In this document: positions 23,096-35,660 of the stretch, one piece after another
How positions within the stretch are numbered: the first letter of the stretch is position 1
Layout of the letters: each line of letters starts with the position of its first letter
Assembly (NCBI GenBank): GCA_028622995.1
Contig: JAJQJQ010000002.1
Span: 7,440,001-7,504,000, forward strand
Length of the DNA stretch: 64,000 nt
Direction of reading: 5' to 3'
Origin: Panagrolaimus kolymaensis
Lineage: Eukaryota; Nematoda; Chromadorea; Rhabditida; Panagrolaimidae
Notes under the pieces: generated by a model
Database searches by the model: none
Told to the model about the DNA's origin: nothing
The model's input: only the letters and a program-made list of their open reading frames with translations
Translations under genes and position numbers: made by a program

Positions 23096-25743
23096 ATTTC
23101 TCTAGCCCAACAACACTGTAAAGCATCGAGGTTTTTTATTTTCCCTTCATCAAATTTTTCATCCAAACTATGTTTTATTTGTTTTGGATTTTAAGTAAAT
23201 TCATAAACTATTTTTTTTGTTCGAATTTTCTTAAAACATTTTTTCTAGCCCAACAACACTGTAAAGCATCGAGGTTTTTTATTTTCCCTTCATCAAATTT
23301 TTCATCCAAACTATGTTTTATTTGTTTTGGATTTTAAGTAAATTCATAAACTATTTTTTTTGTTCGAATTTTCTTAAAACATTTCTCTAGCCCAACAACA
23401 CTGTAAAGCATCGAGGTTTTTTATTTTCCCTTCATCAAATTTTTCATCCAAACTATGGTTTATTTGTTTTGGATTTTAAGTAAATTCATAAACTATTTTT
23501 TTTGTTCGAATTTTCTTAAAACATTTCTCTAGCCCAACAACACTGTAAAGCATCGAGGTTTTTTATTTTCCCTTCATCAAATTTTTCATCCAAACTATGG
23601 TTTATTTGTTTTGGATTTTAAGTAAATTCATAAACTATTTTTTTTGTTCGAATTTTCTTAAAACATTTCTCTAGCCCAACAACACTGTAAAGCTTCGAGG
23701 TTTTTTATTTTCCCTTCATCAAATTTTTCATCCAAACTATGTTTTATTTGTTTTGGATTTTAAGTAAATTCATAAACTATTTTTTTTGTTCGAATTTTCT
23801 TAAAACATTTCTCTAGCCCAACAACACTGTAAAGCTCCGAGGTTTTTTATTTTCCCTTCATCAAATTTTTCATCCAAACTATGTTTTATTTGTTTTGGAT
23901 TTTAAGTAAATTCATAAACTATTTTTTTTGTTCGAATTTTCTTAAAACATTTCTCTAGCCCAACAACTCTGTAAAGCATCGAGGTTTTTTATTTTCCCTT
24001 CATCAAATTTTTCATCCAAACTATGGTTTATTTGTTTTGGATTTTAAGTAAATTCATAAACTATTGTTTTGTTCGAATTTTCATAAAACATTTATCTAGC
24101 CCAACAACACTGTAAAGCATCGAGGTTTTTTATTTTCCCTTCATCAAATTTTTCATCCAAACTATGGTTTATTTGTTTTGGATTTTAAGTAAATTCATAA
24201 ACTATTGTTTTGTTCGAATTTTCATAAAACATTTATCTAGCCCAACAACACTGTAAAGCATCGAGGTTTTTTATTTTCCCTTCATCAAATTTTTCATCCA
24301 AACTATGTTTTATTTGTTTTGGATTTTAAGTAAATTCATAAACTATTGTTTTGTTCGAATTTTCTTAAAACATTTATCTAGCCCAACAACACTGTAAAGC
24401 ATCGAGGTTTTTTATTTTCCCTTCATCAAATTTTTCATCCAAACTATGTTTTATTTGTTTTGGATTTTAAGTAAATTCATAAACTATTTTTTTTGTTCGA
24501 ATTTTCTTAAAACATTTATCTAGCCCAACAACACTGTAAAGCATCGAGGTTTTTTATTTTCCCTTCATCAAATTTTTCATCCAAACTATGGTTTATTTGT
24601 TTTGGATTTTAAGTAAATTCATAAACTATTTTTTTTGTTCGAATTTTCTTAAAACATTTATCTAGCCCAACAACACTGTAAAGCATCGAGGTTTTTTATT
24701 TTCCCTTCATCAAATTTTTCATCCAAACTATGTTTTATTTGTTTTGGATTTTAAGTAAATTCATAAACTATTTTTTTTGTTCGAATTTTCTTAAAACATT
24801 TTCTTAAAACATTTTTTCTAGCCCAACAACACTGTAAAGCATCGAGGTTTTTTATTTTCCCTTCATCAAATTTTTCATCCAAACTATGTTTTATTTGTTT
24901 TGGATTTTAAGTAAATTCATAAACTATTTTTTTTGTTCGAATTTTCTTAAAACATTTATCTAGCCCAACAACACTGTAAAGCATCGAGGTTTTTTATTTT
25001 CCCTTCATCAAATTTTTCATCCAAACTATGTTATATTTGTTTTGGATTTTAAGTAAATTCATAAACTATTTTTTTTGTTCGAATTTTCTTAAAACATTTC
25101 TCTAGCCCAACAACACTGTAAAGCATCGAGGTTTTTTATTTTCCCTTCATCAAATTTTTCATACAAACTATGGTTTATTTGTTTTGGATTTTAAGTAAAT
25201 TCATAAACTATTTTTTTTGTTCGAATTTTCTTAAAACATTTCTCTAGCCCAACAACACTGTAAAGCATCGAGGTTTTTTATTTTCCCTTCATCAAATTTT
25301 TCATCCAAACTATGGTTTATTTGTTTTGGATTTTAAGTAAATTCATAAACTATTTTTTTTGTTCGAATTTTCTTAAAACATTTCTCTAGCCCAACAACAC
25401 TGTAAAGCATCGAGGTTTTTTATTTTCCCTTCATCAAATTTTTCATACAAACTATGGTTTATTTGTTTTGGATTTTAAGTAAATTCATAAACTATTTTTT
25501 TTGTTCGAATTTTCTTAAAACATTTCTCTAGCCCAACAACACTGTAAAGCATCGAGGTTTTTTATTTTCCCTTCATCAAATTTTTCATCCAAACTATGGT
25601 TTATTTGTTTTGGATTTTAAGTAAATTCATAAACTATTTTTTTTGTTCGAATTTTCTTAAAACATTTATCTAGCCCAACAACACTGTAAAGCATCGAGGT
25701 TTTTTATTTTCCCTTCATCAAATTTTTCATCCAAACTATGTTA

Positions 25744-26816
25744 TATTTGTTTTGGATTTTAAGTAAATTCATAAACTATTTTTTTTGTTCGAATTTTCTT
25801 AAAACATTTCTCTAGCCCAACAACACTGTAAAGCATCGAGGTTTTTTATTTTCCCTTCATCAAATTTTTCATCCAAACTATGGTTTATTTGTTTTGGATT
25901 TTAAGTAAATTCATAAACTATTTTTTTTGTTCGAATTTTCTCAAAACATTTCTCTAGCCCAACAACACTGTAAAGCATCGAGGTTTTTTATTTTCCCTTC
26001 ATCAAATTTTTCATCCAAACTATGGTTTATTTGTTTTGGATTTTAAGTAAATTCATAAACTATTTTTTTTGTTCGAATTTTCTTAAAACATTTCTCTAGC
26101 CCAACAACACTGTAAAGCATCGAGGTTTTTTATTTTCCCTTCATCAAATTTTTCATCCAAACTATGGTTTATTTGTTTTGGATTTTAAGTAAATTCATAA
26201 ACTATTGTTTTGTTCGAATTTTCTTAAAACATTTCTCTAGCCCAACAACACTGTAAAGCATCGAGGTTTTTTATTTTCCCTTCATCAAATTTTTCATCCA
26301 AACTATGTTATATTTGTTTTGGATTTTAAGTAAATTCATAAACTATTTTTTTTGTTCGAATTTTCTTAAAACATTTCTCTAGCCCAACAACACTGTAAAG
26401 CATCGAGGTTTTTTATTTTCCCTTCATCAAATTTTTCATACAAACTATGGTTTATTTGTTTTGGATTTTAAGTAAATTCATAAACTATTTTTTTTGTTCG
26501 AATTTTCTTAAAACATTTCTCTAGCCCAACAACACTGTAAAGCATCGAGGTTTTTTATTTTCCCTTCATCAAATTTTTCATACAAACTATGGTTTATTTG
26601 TTTTGGATTTTAAGTAAATTCATAAACTATTTTTTTTGTTCGAATTTTCTTAAAACATTTTCTTAAAACATTTTTTCTAGCCCAACAACACTGTAAAGCA
26701 TCGAGGTTTTTTATTTTCCCTTCATCAAATTTTTCATCCAAACTATGTTTTATTTGTTTTGGATTTTAAGTAAATTCATAAACTATTTTTTTTGTTCGAA
26801 TTTTCTTAAAACATTT
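25744..26816 (+). repeat. 1575-bp higher-order repeat, copy 1 of about 1.07 kb
   Basis: The segment matches 27,319-28,391 at a constant offset of 1575 bp. Shared markers in order are TCTCAAAAC (25,941), a 141-bp short-T-tract monomer with TATGTTATA end (26,201-26,310), two CATACAAAC monomers, and a 156-bp monomer (26,597). The left limit is a TTATA versus GTTTA difference; the right limit is an A65 copy facing a second 156-bp copy. Confidence 0.85.
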
Positions 26817-27318
26817 ATCTAGCCCAACAACACTGTAAAGCATCGAGGTTTTTTATTTTCCCTTCATCAAATTTTTCATACAAACTATGGTTTATTTGTT
26901 TTGGATTTTAAGTAAATTCATAAACTATTTTTTTTGTTCGAATTTTCTTAAAACATTTCTCTAGCCCAACAACACTGTAAAGCATCGAGGTTTTTTATTT
27001 TCCCTTCATCAAATTTTTCATCCAAACTATGGTTTATTTGTTTTGGATTTTAAGTAAATTCATAAACTATTTTTTTTGTTCGAATTTTCTCAAAACATTT
27101 CTCTAGCCCAACAACACTGTAAAGCATCGAGGTTTTTTATTTTCCCTTCATCAAATTTTTCATCCAAACTATGTTATATTTGTTTTGGATTTTAAGTAAA
27201 TTCATAAACTATTTTTTTTGTTCGAATTTTCTTAAAACATTTCTCTAGCCCAACAACACTGTAAAGCATCGAGGTTTTTTATTTTCCCTTCATCAAATTT
27301 TTCATACAAACTATGGTT

Positions 27319-28391
27319 TATTTGTTTTGGATTTTAAGTAAATTCATAAACTATTTTTTTTGTTCGAATTTTCTTAAAACATTTCTCTAGCCCAACAACA
27401 CTGTAAAGCATCGAGGTTTTTTATTTTCCCTTCATCAAATTTTTCATCCAAACTATGGTTTATTTGTTTTGGATTTTAAGTAAATTCATAAACTATTTTT
27501 TTTGTTCGAATTTTCTCAAAACATTTCTCTAGCCCAACAACACTGTAAAGCATCGAGGTTTTTTATTTTCCCTTCATCAAATTTTTCATCCAAACTATGG
27601 TTTATTTGTTTTGGATTTTAAGTAAATTCATAAACTATTTTTTTTGTTCGAATTTTCTTAAAACATTTCTCTAGCCCAACAACACTGTAAAGCATCGAGG
27701 TTTTTTATTTTCCCTTCATCAAATTTTTCATCCAAACTATGGTTTATTTGTTTTGGATTTTAAGTAAATTCATAAACTATTGTTTTGTTCGAATTTTCTT
27801 AAAACATTTCTCTAGCCCAACAACACTGTAAAGCATCGAGGTTTTTTATTTTCCCTTCATCAAATTTTTCATCCAAACTATGTTATATTTGTTTTGGATT
27901 TTAAGTAAATTCATAAACTATTTTTTTTGTTCGAATTTTCTTAAAACATTTCTCTAGCCCAACAACACTGTAAAGCATCGAGGTTTTTTATTTTCCCTTC
28001 ATCAAATTTTTCATACAAACTATGGTTTATTTGTTTTGGATTTTAAGTAAATTCATAAACTATTTTTTTTGTTCGAATTTTCTTAAAACATTTCTCTAGC
28101 CCAACAACACTGTAAAGCATCGAGGTTTTTTATTTTCCCTTCATCAAATTTTTCATACAAACTATGGTTTATTTGTTTTGGATTTTAAGTAAATTCATAA
28201 ACTATTTTTTTTGTTCGAATTTTCTTAAAACATTTTCTTAAAACATTTTTTCTAGCCCAACAACACTGTAAAGCATCGAGGTTTTTTATTTTCCCTTCAT
28301 CAAATTTTTCATCCAAACTATGTTTTATTTGTTTTGGATTTTAAGTAAATTCATAAACTATTTTTTTTGTTCGAATTTTCTTAAAACATTT
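27319..28391 (+). repeat. 1575-bp higher-order repeat, copy 2
   Basis: Matching markers are TCTCAAAAC at 27,516, the TATGTTATA end at 27,876, CATACAAAC in the next two monomers, and the 156-bp copy at 28,172. I saw no difference between the copies at any marker checked, which suggests recent duplication. In this copy the 156-bp monomer is immediately followed by another (28,328). Confidence 0.85.
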
Positions 28392-30895
28392 TCTTAAAAC
28401 ATTTTTTCTAGCCCAACAACACTGTAAAGCATCGAGGTTTTTTATTTTCCCTTCATCAAATTTTTCATCCAAACTATGTTTTATTTGTTTTGGATTTTAA
28501 GTAAATTCATAAACTATTTTTTTTGTTCGAATTTTCTTAAAACATTTCTCTAGCCCAACAACACTGTAAAGCATCGAGGTTTTTTATTTTCCCTTCATCA
28601 AATTTTTCATCCAAACTATGGTTTATTTGTTTTGGATTTTAAGTAAATTCATAAACTATTTTTTTTGTTCGAATTTTCTTAAAACATTTCTCTAGCCCAA
28701 CAACACTGTAAAGCATCGAGGTTTTTTATTTTCCCTTCATCAAATTTTTCATCCAAACTATGTTATATTTGTTTTGGATTTTAAGTAAATTCATAAACTA
28801 TTTTTTTTGTTCGAATTTTCTTAAAACATTTCTCTAGCCCAACAACACTGTAAAGCATCGAGGTTTTTTATTTTCCCTTCATCAAATTTTTCATACAAAC
28901 TATGGTTTATTTGTTTTGGATTTTAAGTAAATTCATAAACTATTTTTTTTGTTCGAATTTTCTTAAAACATTTCTCTAGCCCAACAACACTGTAAAGCAT
29001 CGAGGTTTTTTATTTTCCCTTCATCAAATTTTTCATCCAAACTATGGTTTATTTGTTTTGGATTTTAAGTAAATTCATAAACTATTTTTTTTGTTCGAAT
29101 TTTCTTAAAACATTTCTCTAGCCCAACAACACTGTAAAGCATCGAGGTTTTTTATTTTCCCTTCATCAAATTTTTCATCCAAACTATGGTTTATTTGTTT
29201 TGGATTTTAAGTAAATTCATAAACTATTGTTTTGTTCAAATTTTCTTAAAACATTTATCTAGCCCAACAACACTGTAAAGCATCGAGGTTTTTTATTTTC
29301 CCTTCATCAAATTTTTCATCCAAACTATGTTTTATTTGTTTTGGATTTTAAGTAAATTCATAAACTATTTTTTTTGTTCGAATTTTCTTAAAACATTTCT
29401 CTAGCCCAACAACACTGTAAAGCATCGAGGTTTTTTATTTTCCCTTCATCAAATTTTTCATCCAAACTATGGTTTATTTGTTTTGGATTTTAAGTAAATT
29501 CATAAACTATTTTTTTTGTTCGAATTTTCTTAAAACATTTCTCTAGCCCAACAACACTGTAAAGCATCGAGGTTTTTTATTTTCCCTTCATCAAATTTTT
29601 CATCCAAACTATGTTTTATTTGTTTTGGATTTTAAGTAAATTCATAAACTATTTTTTATGTTCGAATTTTCTTAAAACATTTATCTAGCCCAACAACACT
29701 GTAAAGCATCGAGGTTTTTTATTTTCCCTTCATCAAATTTTTCATCCAAACTATGGTTTATTTGTTTTGGATTTTAAGTAAATTCATAAACTATTGTTTT
29801 GTTCGAATTTTCTTAAAACATTTATCTAGCCCAACAACACTGTAAAGCATCGAGGTTTTTTATTTTCCCTTCATCAAATTTTTCATCCAAACTATTGTTT
29901 ATTTGTTTTGGATTTTAAGTAAATTCATAAACTATTTTTTTTGTTCGAATTTTCTTAAAACATTTCTCTAGCCCAACAACACTGTAAGGCATCGAGGTTT
30001 TTTATTTTCCCTTCATCAAATTTTTCATCCAAACTATGTTTTATTTGTTTTGGATTTTAAGTAAATTCATAAACTATTTTTTTTGTTCGAATTTTCTTAA
30101 AACATTTATCTAGCCCAACAACACTGTAAAGCATCGAGGTTTTTTATTTTCCCTTCATCAAGATTTTCATCCAAACTATGGTTTATTTGTTTTGGATTTT
30201 AAGTAAATTCATAAACTATTTTTTTTGTTCGAATTTTCTTAAAACATTTCTCTAGCCCAACAACACTGTAAAGCATCGAGGTTTTTTATTTTCCCTTCAT
30301 CAAATTTTTCATCCAAACTATGTTTTATTTGTTTTGGATTTTAAGTAAATTCATAAACTATTTTTTTTGTTCGAATTTTCTTAAAACATTTCTCTAGCCC
30401 AACAACACTGTAAAGCATCGAGGTTTTTTATTTTCCCTTCATCAAATTTTTCATCCAAACTATGGTTTATTTGTTTTGGATTTTAAGTAAATTCATAAAC
30501 TATTTTTTTTGTTCGAATTTTCTTAAAACATTTCTCTAGCCCAACAACACTGTAAAGCATCGAGGTTTTTTATTTTCCCTTCATCAAATTTTTCATCCAA
30601 ACTATGGTTTATTTGTTTTGGATTTTAAGTAAATTCATAAACTATTTTTTTTGTTCGAATTTTCTTAAAACATTTCTCTAGCCCAACAACACTGTAAAGC
30701 ATCGAGGTTTTTTATTTTCCCTTCATCAAATTTTTCATCCAAACTATGTTTTATTTGTTTTGGATTTTAAGTAAATTCATAAACTATTTTTTTTGTTCGA
30801 ATTTTCTTAAAACATTTATCTAGCCCAACAACACTGTAAAGCATCGAGGTTTTTTATTTTCCCTTCATCAAATTTTTCATCCAAACTATGGTTTA

Positions 30896-31363
30896 TTTGT
30901 TTTGGATTTTAAGTAAATTCATAAACTATTTTTTTTGTTCGAATTTTCTTAAAACATTTTCTTAAAACATTTTTTCTAGCCCAACAACACTGTAAAGCAT
31001 CGAGGTTTTTTATTTTCCCTTCATCAAATTTTTCATCCAAACTATGTTATATTTGTTTTGGATTTTAAGTAAATTCATAAACTATTTTTTTTGTTCGAAT
31101 TTTCTTAAAACATTTTCTTAAAACATTTTTTCTAGCCCAACAACACTGTAAAGCATCGAGGTTTTTTATTTTCCCTTCATCAAATTTTTCATCCAAACTA
31201 TGTTTTATTTGTTTTGGATTTTAAGTAAATTCATAAACTATTTTTTTTGTTCGAATTTTCTTAAAACATTTTCTTAAAACATTTTTTCTAGCCCAACAAC
31301 ACTGTAAAGCATCGAGGTTTTTTATTTTCCCTTCATCAAATTTTTCATCCAAACTATGTTATA
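30896..31363 (+). repeat. Trimer of 156-bp monomers, copy 1
   Basis: Three consecutive 156-bp monomers end in TATGTTATA, TATGTTTTA and TATGTTATA. The same trimer recurs 752 bp later at 31,648-32,115. The 752-bp register equals three 156-bp and two 142-bp units. Confidence 0.85.
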
Positions 31364-31647
31364 TTTGTTTTGGATTTTAAGTAAATTCATAAACTATTTT
31401 TTTTGTTCGAATTTTCTTAAAACATTTATCTAGCCCAACAACACTGTAAAGCATCGAGGTTTTTTATTTTCCCTTCATCAAATTTTTCATCCAAACTATG
31501 TTTTATTTGTTTTGGATTTTAAGTAAATTCATAAACTATTTTTTTTGTTCGAATTTTCTTAAAACATTTATCTAGCCCAACAACACTATAAAGCATCGAG
31601 GTTTTTTATTTTCCCTTCATCAAATTTTTCATCCAAACTATGGTTTA

Positions 31648-32115
31648 TTTGTTTTGGATTTTAAGTAAATTCATAAACTATTTTTTTTGTTCGAATTTTC
31701 TTAAAACATTTTCTTAAAACATTTTTTCTAGCCCAACAACACTGTAAAGCATCGAGGTTTTTTATTTTCCCTTCATCAAATTTTTCATCCAAACTATGTT
31801 ATATTTGTTTTGGATTTTAAGTAAATTCATAAACTATTTTTTTTGTTCGAATTTTCTTAAAACATTTTCTTAAAACATTTTTTCTAGCCCAACAACACTG
31901 TAAAGCATCGAGGTTTTTTATTTTCCCTTCATCAAATTTTTCATCCAAACTATGTTTTATTTGTTTTGGATTTTAAGTAAATTCATAAACTATTTTTTTT
32001 GTTCGAATTTTCTTAAAACATTTTCTTAAAACATTTTTTCTAGCCCAACAACACTGTAAAGCATCGAGGTTTTTTATTTTCCCTTCATCAAATTTTTCAT
32101 CCAAACTATGTTATA
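31648..32115 (+). repeat. Trimer of 156-bp monomers, copy 2
   Basis: It has the same monomer order and end types as the trimer at 30,896-31,363. Downstream, CATACAAAC-bearing tetramers repeat at offset 568 bp (32,241 and 32,809), another local register of four 142-bp units. Confidence 0.85.
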
Positions 32116-33960
32116 TTTGTTTTGGATTTTAAGTAAATTCATAAACTATTTTTTTTGTTCGAATTTTCTTAAAACATTTCTCTAGCCCAACAACACTGTA
32201 AAGCATCGAGGTTTTTTATTTTCCCTTCATCAAATTTTTCATACAAACTATGGTTTATTTGTTTTGGATTTTAAGTAAATTCATAAACTATTTTTTTTGT
32301 TCGAATTTTCTTAAAACATTTCTCTAGCCCAACAACACTGTAAAGCATCGAGGTTTTTTATTTTCCCTTCATCAAATTTTTCATCCAAACTATGGTTTAT
32401 TTGTTTTGGATTTTAAGTAAATTCATAAACTATTTTTTTTGTTCGAATTTTCTTAAAACATTTCTCTAGCCCAACAACACTGTAAAGCATCGAGGTTTTT
32501 TATTTTCCCTTCATCAAATTTTTCATCCAAACTATGGTTTATTTGTTTTGGATTTTAAGTAAATTCATAAACTATTTTTTTTGTTCGAATTTTCTTAAAA
32601 CATTTCTCTAGCCCAACAACACTGTAAAGCATCGAGGTTTTTTATTTTCCCTTCATCAAATTTTTCATCCAAACTATGTTATATTTGTTTTGGATTTTAA
32701 GTAAATTCATAAACTATTTTTTTTGTTCGAATTTTCTTAAAACATTTCTCTAGCCCAACAACACTGTAAAGCATCGAGGTTTTTTATTTTCCCTTCATCA
32801 AATTTTTCATACAAACTATGGTTTATTTGTTTTGGATTTTAAGTAAATTCATAAACTATTTTTTTTGTTCGAATTTTCTTAAAACATTTCTCTAGCCCAA
32901 CAACACTGTAAAGCATCGAGGTTTTTTATTTTCCCTTCATCAAATTTTTCATCCAAACTATGGTTTATTTGTTTTGGATTTTAAGTAAATTCATAAACTA
33001 TTTTTTTTGTTCGAATTTTCTTAAAACATTTCTCTAGCCCAACAACACTGTAAAGCATCGAGGTTTTTTATTTTCCCTTCATCAAATTTTTCATCCAAAC
33101 TATGGTTTATTTGTTTTGGATTTTAAGTAAATTCATAAACTATTTTTTTTGTTCGAATTTTCTTAAAACATTTCTCTAGCCCAACAACACTGTAAAGCAT
33201 CGAGGTTTTTTATTTTCCCTTCATCAAATTTTTCATACAAACTATGGTTTATTTGTTTTGGATTTTAAGTAAATTCATAAACTATTTTTTTTGTTCGAAT
33301 TTTCTTAAAACATTTCTCTAGCCCAACAACACTGTAAAGCATCGAGGTTTTTTATTTTCCCTTCATCAAATTTTTCATCCAAACTATGGTTTATTTGTTT
33401 TGGATTTTAAGTAAATTCATAAACTATTTTTTTTGTTCGAATTTTCTTAAAACATTTCTCTAGCCCAACAACACTGTAAAGCATCGAGGTTTTTTATTTT
33501 CCCTTCATCAAATTTTTCATCCAAACTATGGTTTATTTGTTTTGGATTTTAAGTAAATTCATAAACTATTTTTTTTGTTCGAATTTTCTTAAAACATTTC
33601 TCTAGCCCAACAACACTGTAAAGCATCGAGGTTTTTTATTTTCCCTTCATCAAATTTTTCATCCAAACTATGGTTTATTTGTTTTGGATTTTAAGTAAAT
33701 TCATAAACTATTTTTTTTGTTCGAATTTTCTTAAAACATTTCTCTAGCCCAACAACACTGTAAAGCATCGAGGTTTTTTATTTTCCCTTCATCAAATTTT
33801 TCATCCAAACTATGGTTTATTTGTTTTGGATTTTAAGTAAATTCATAAACTATTGTTTTGTTCGAATTTTCTTAAAACATTTATCTAGCCCAACAACACT
33901 GTAAAGCATCGAGGTTTTTTATTTTCCCTTCATCAAATTTTTCATCCAAACTATGTTTTA

Positions 33961-34243
33961 TTTGTTTTGGATTTTAAGTAAATTCATAAACTATTTTTTT
34001 TGTTCGAATTTTCATAAAACATTTCTCTAGCCCAACAACACTGTAAAGCATCGAGGTTTTTTATTTTCCCTTCATCAAATGTTTCATCCAAACTATGGTT
34101 TATTTGTTTTGGATTTTAAGTAAATTCATAAACTATTTTTTTGTTCGAATTTTCTTAAAACATTTCTCTAGCCCAACAACACTGTAAAGCATCGAGGTTT
34201 TTTATTTTCCCTTCATCAAATTTTTCATCCAAACTATGTTTTA
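33961..34243 (+). repeat. 283-bp dimer cassette (CATAAAAC / CAAATGTTTC / T7), copy 1
   Basis: The first monomer has TTTTCATAAAAC and CATCAAATGTTTC. The second is 141 bp because the T tract is T7 instead of T8. The cassette recurs at 34,528-34,810 (offset 567) and 35,378-35,660 (offset 1417). Copies 1 and 3 are also both preceded by a 141-bp TATTGTTTTG monomer (33,851 and 35,268, offset 1417). Confidence 0.85.
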
Positions 34244-34527
34244 TTTGTTTTGGATTTTAAGTAAATTCATAAACTATTTTTTTTGTTCGAATTTTCTTAA
34301 AACATTTCTCTAGCCCAACAACACTGTAAAGCATCGAGGTTTTTTATTTTCCCTTCATCAAATTTTTCATCCAAACTATGGTTTATTTGTTTTGGATTTT
34401 AAGTAAATTCATAAACTATTTTTTTTGTTCGAATTTTCTTAAAACATTTCTCTAGCCCAACAACACTGTAAAGCATCGAGGTTTTTTATTTTCCCTTCAT
34501 CAAATTTTTCATCCAAACTATGTTTTA

Positions 34528-34810
34528 TTTGTTTTGGATTTTAAGTAAATTCATAAACTATTTTTTTTGTTCGAATTTTCATAAAACATTTCTCTAGCCC
34601 AACAACACTGTAAAGCATCGAGGTTTTTTATTTTCCCTTCATCAAATGTTTCATCCAAACTATGGTTTATTTGTTTTGGATTTTAAGTAAATTCATAAAC
34701 TATTTTTTTGTTCGAATTTTCTTAAAACATTTCTCTAGCCCAACAACACTGTAAAGCATCGAGGTTTTTTATTTTCCCTTCATCAAATTTTTCATCCAAA
34801 CTATGTTTTA
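34528..34810 (+). repeat. 283-bp dimer cassette, copy 2
   Basis: It has the same three linked markers as the copy at 33,961. It differs in its left neighbour, a plain C65 142-bp copy rather than a short-T-tract monomer. The monomer after it carries a private CCCATCATC change (about 34,920). Confidence 0.8.
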
Positions 34811-35377
34811 TTTGTTTTGGATTTTAAGTAAATTCATAAACTATTTTTTTTGTTCGAATTTTCTTAAAACATTTATCTAGCCCAACAACACTGTAAAGCA
34901 TCGAGGTTTTTTATTTTCCCATCATCAAATTTTTCATCCAAACTATGGTTTATTTGTTTTGGATTTTAAGTAAATTCATAAACTATTTTTTTTGTTCGAA
35001 TTTTCTTAAAACATTTCTCTAGCCCAACAACACTGTAAAGCATCGAGGTTTTTTATTTTCCCTTCATCAAATTTTTCATCCAAACTATGGTTTATTTGTT
35101 TTGGATTTTAAGTAAATTCATAAACTATTTTTTTTGTTCGAATTTTCTTAAAACATTTCTCTAGCCCAACAACACTGTAAAGCATCGAGGTTTTTTATTT
35201 TCCCTTCATCAAATTTTTCATCCAAACTATGGTTTATTTGTTTTGGATTTTAAGTAAATTCATAAACTATTGTTTTGTTCGAATTTTCTTAAAACATTTA
35301 TCTAGCCCAACAACACTGTAAAGCATCGAGGTTTTTTATTTTCCCTTCATCAAATTTTTCATCCAAACTATGTTTTA

Positions 35378-35660
35378 TTTGTTTTGGATTTTAAGTAAAT
35401 TCATAAACTATTTTTTTTGTTCGAATTTTCATAAAACATTTCTCTAGCCCAACAACACTGTAAAGCATCGAGGTTTTTTATTTTCCCTTCATCAAATGTT
35501 TCATCCAAACTATGGTTTATTTGTTTTGGATTTTAAGTAAATTCATAAACTATTTTTTTGTTCGAATTTTCTTAAAACATTTCTCTAGCCCAACAACACT
35601 GTAAAGCATCGAGGTTTTTTATTTTCCCTTCATCAAATTTTTCATCCAAACTATGTTTTA
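35378..35660 (+). repeat. 283-bp dimer cassette, copy 3
   Basis: It has the same linked markers. With its left neighbour it reproduces copy 1 over at least three monomers. Downstream, a private ATAATTTATT change occurs at about 35,828. Confidence 0.8.

Larger units (their letters stand above)
15900..24300 (+). repeat. HindIII-doublet domain (A90T monomers in pairs)
   Basis: A90T turns AAGCATCG into AAGCTTCG, making a HindIII site. Pairs exactly one monomer apart start at 16,020/16,162, 18,011/18,153, 19,572/19,714 and 20,706/20,848; a fifth begins at 23,690, and its partner at 23,833 has mutated to AGCTCC. A single further site lies at 42,987. After most pairs, within one to three monomers, comes a 141-bp monomer with ATTTTCATAAAAC (18,261, 19,964, 20,956, 24,082 and 24,223; also 21,807). 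Intervals between pairs (1991, 1561, 1134 and 2984 bp) are unequal, so the pair-bearing HOR was repeatedly expanded and contracted. Confidence 0.8.
24738..32115 (+). repeat. Domain of 156-bp monomers carrying a 13-bp duplication
   Basis: Ten monomers are 156 bp because TTTTCTTAAAACA is tandemly duplicated before TTTTTTCTAG. They start at 24,738, 26,597, 28,172, 28,328, 30,896, 31,052, 31,208, 31,648, 31,804 and 31,960, and I saw none elsewhere. The duplicated segment is most of the right arm of dyad 1, so these units carry it twice. The same domain is rich in TATGTTATATTTG ends and CATACAAAC copies, markers nearly confined to 25-33.3 kb (one CATACAAAC at about 39,907). A single slippage or unequal exchange followed by amplification explains this best. 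Confidence 0.9.
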
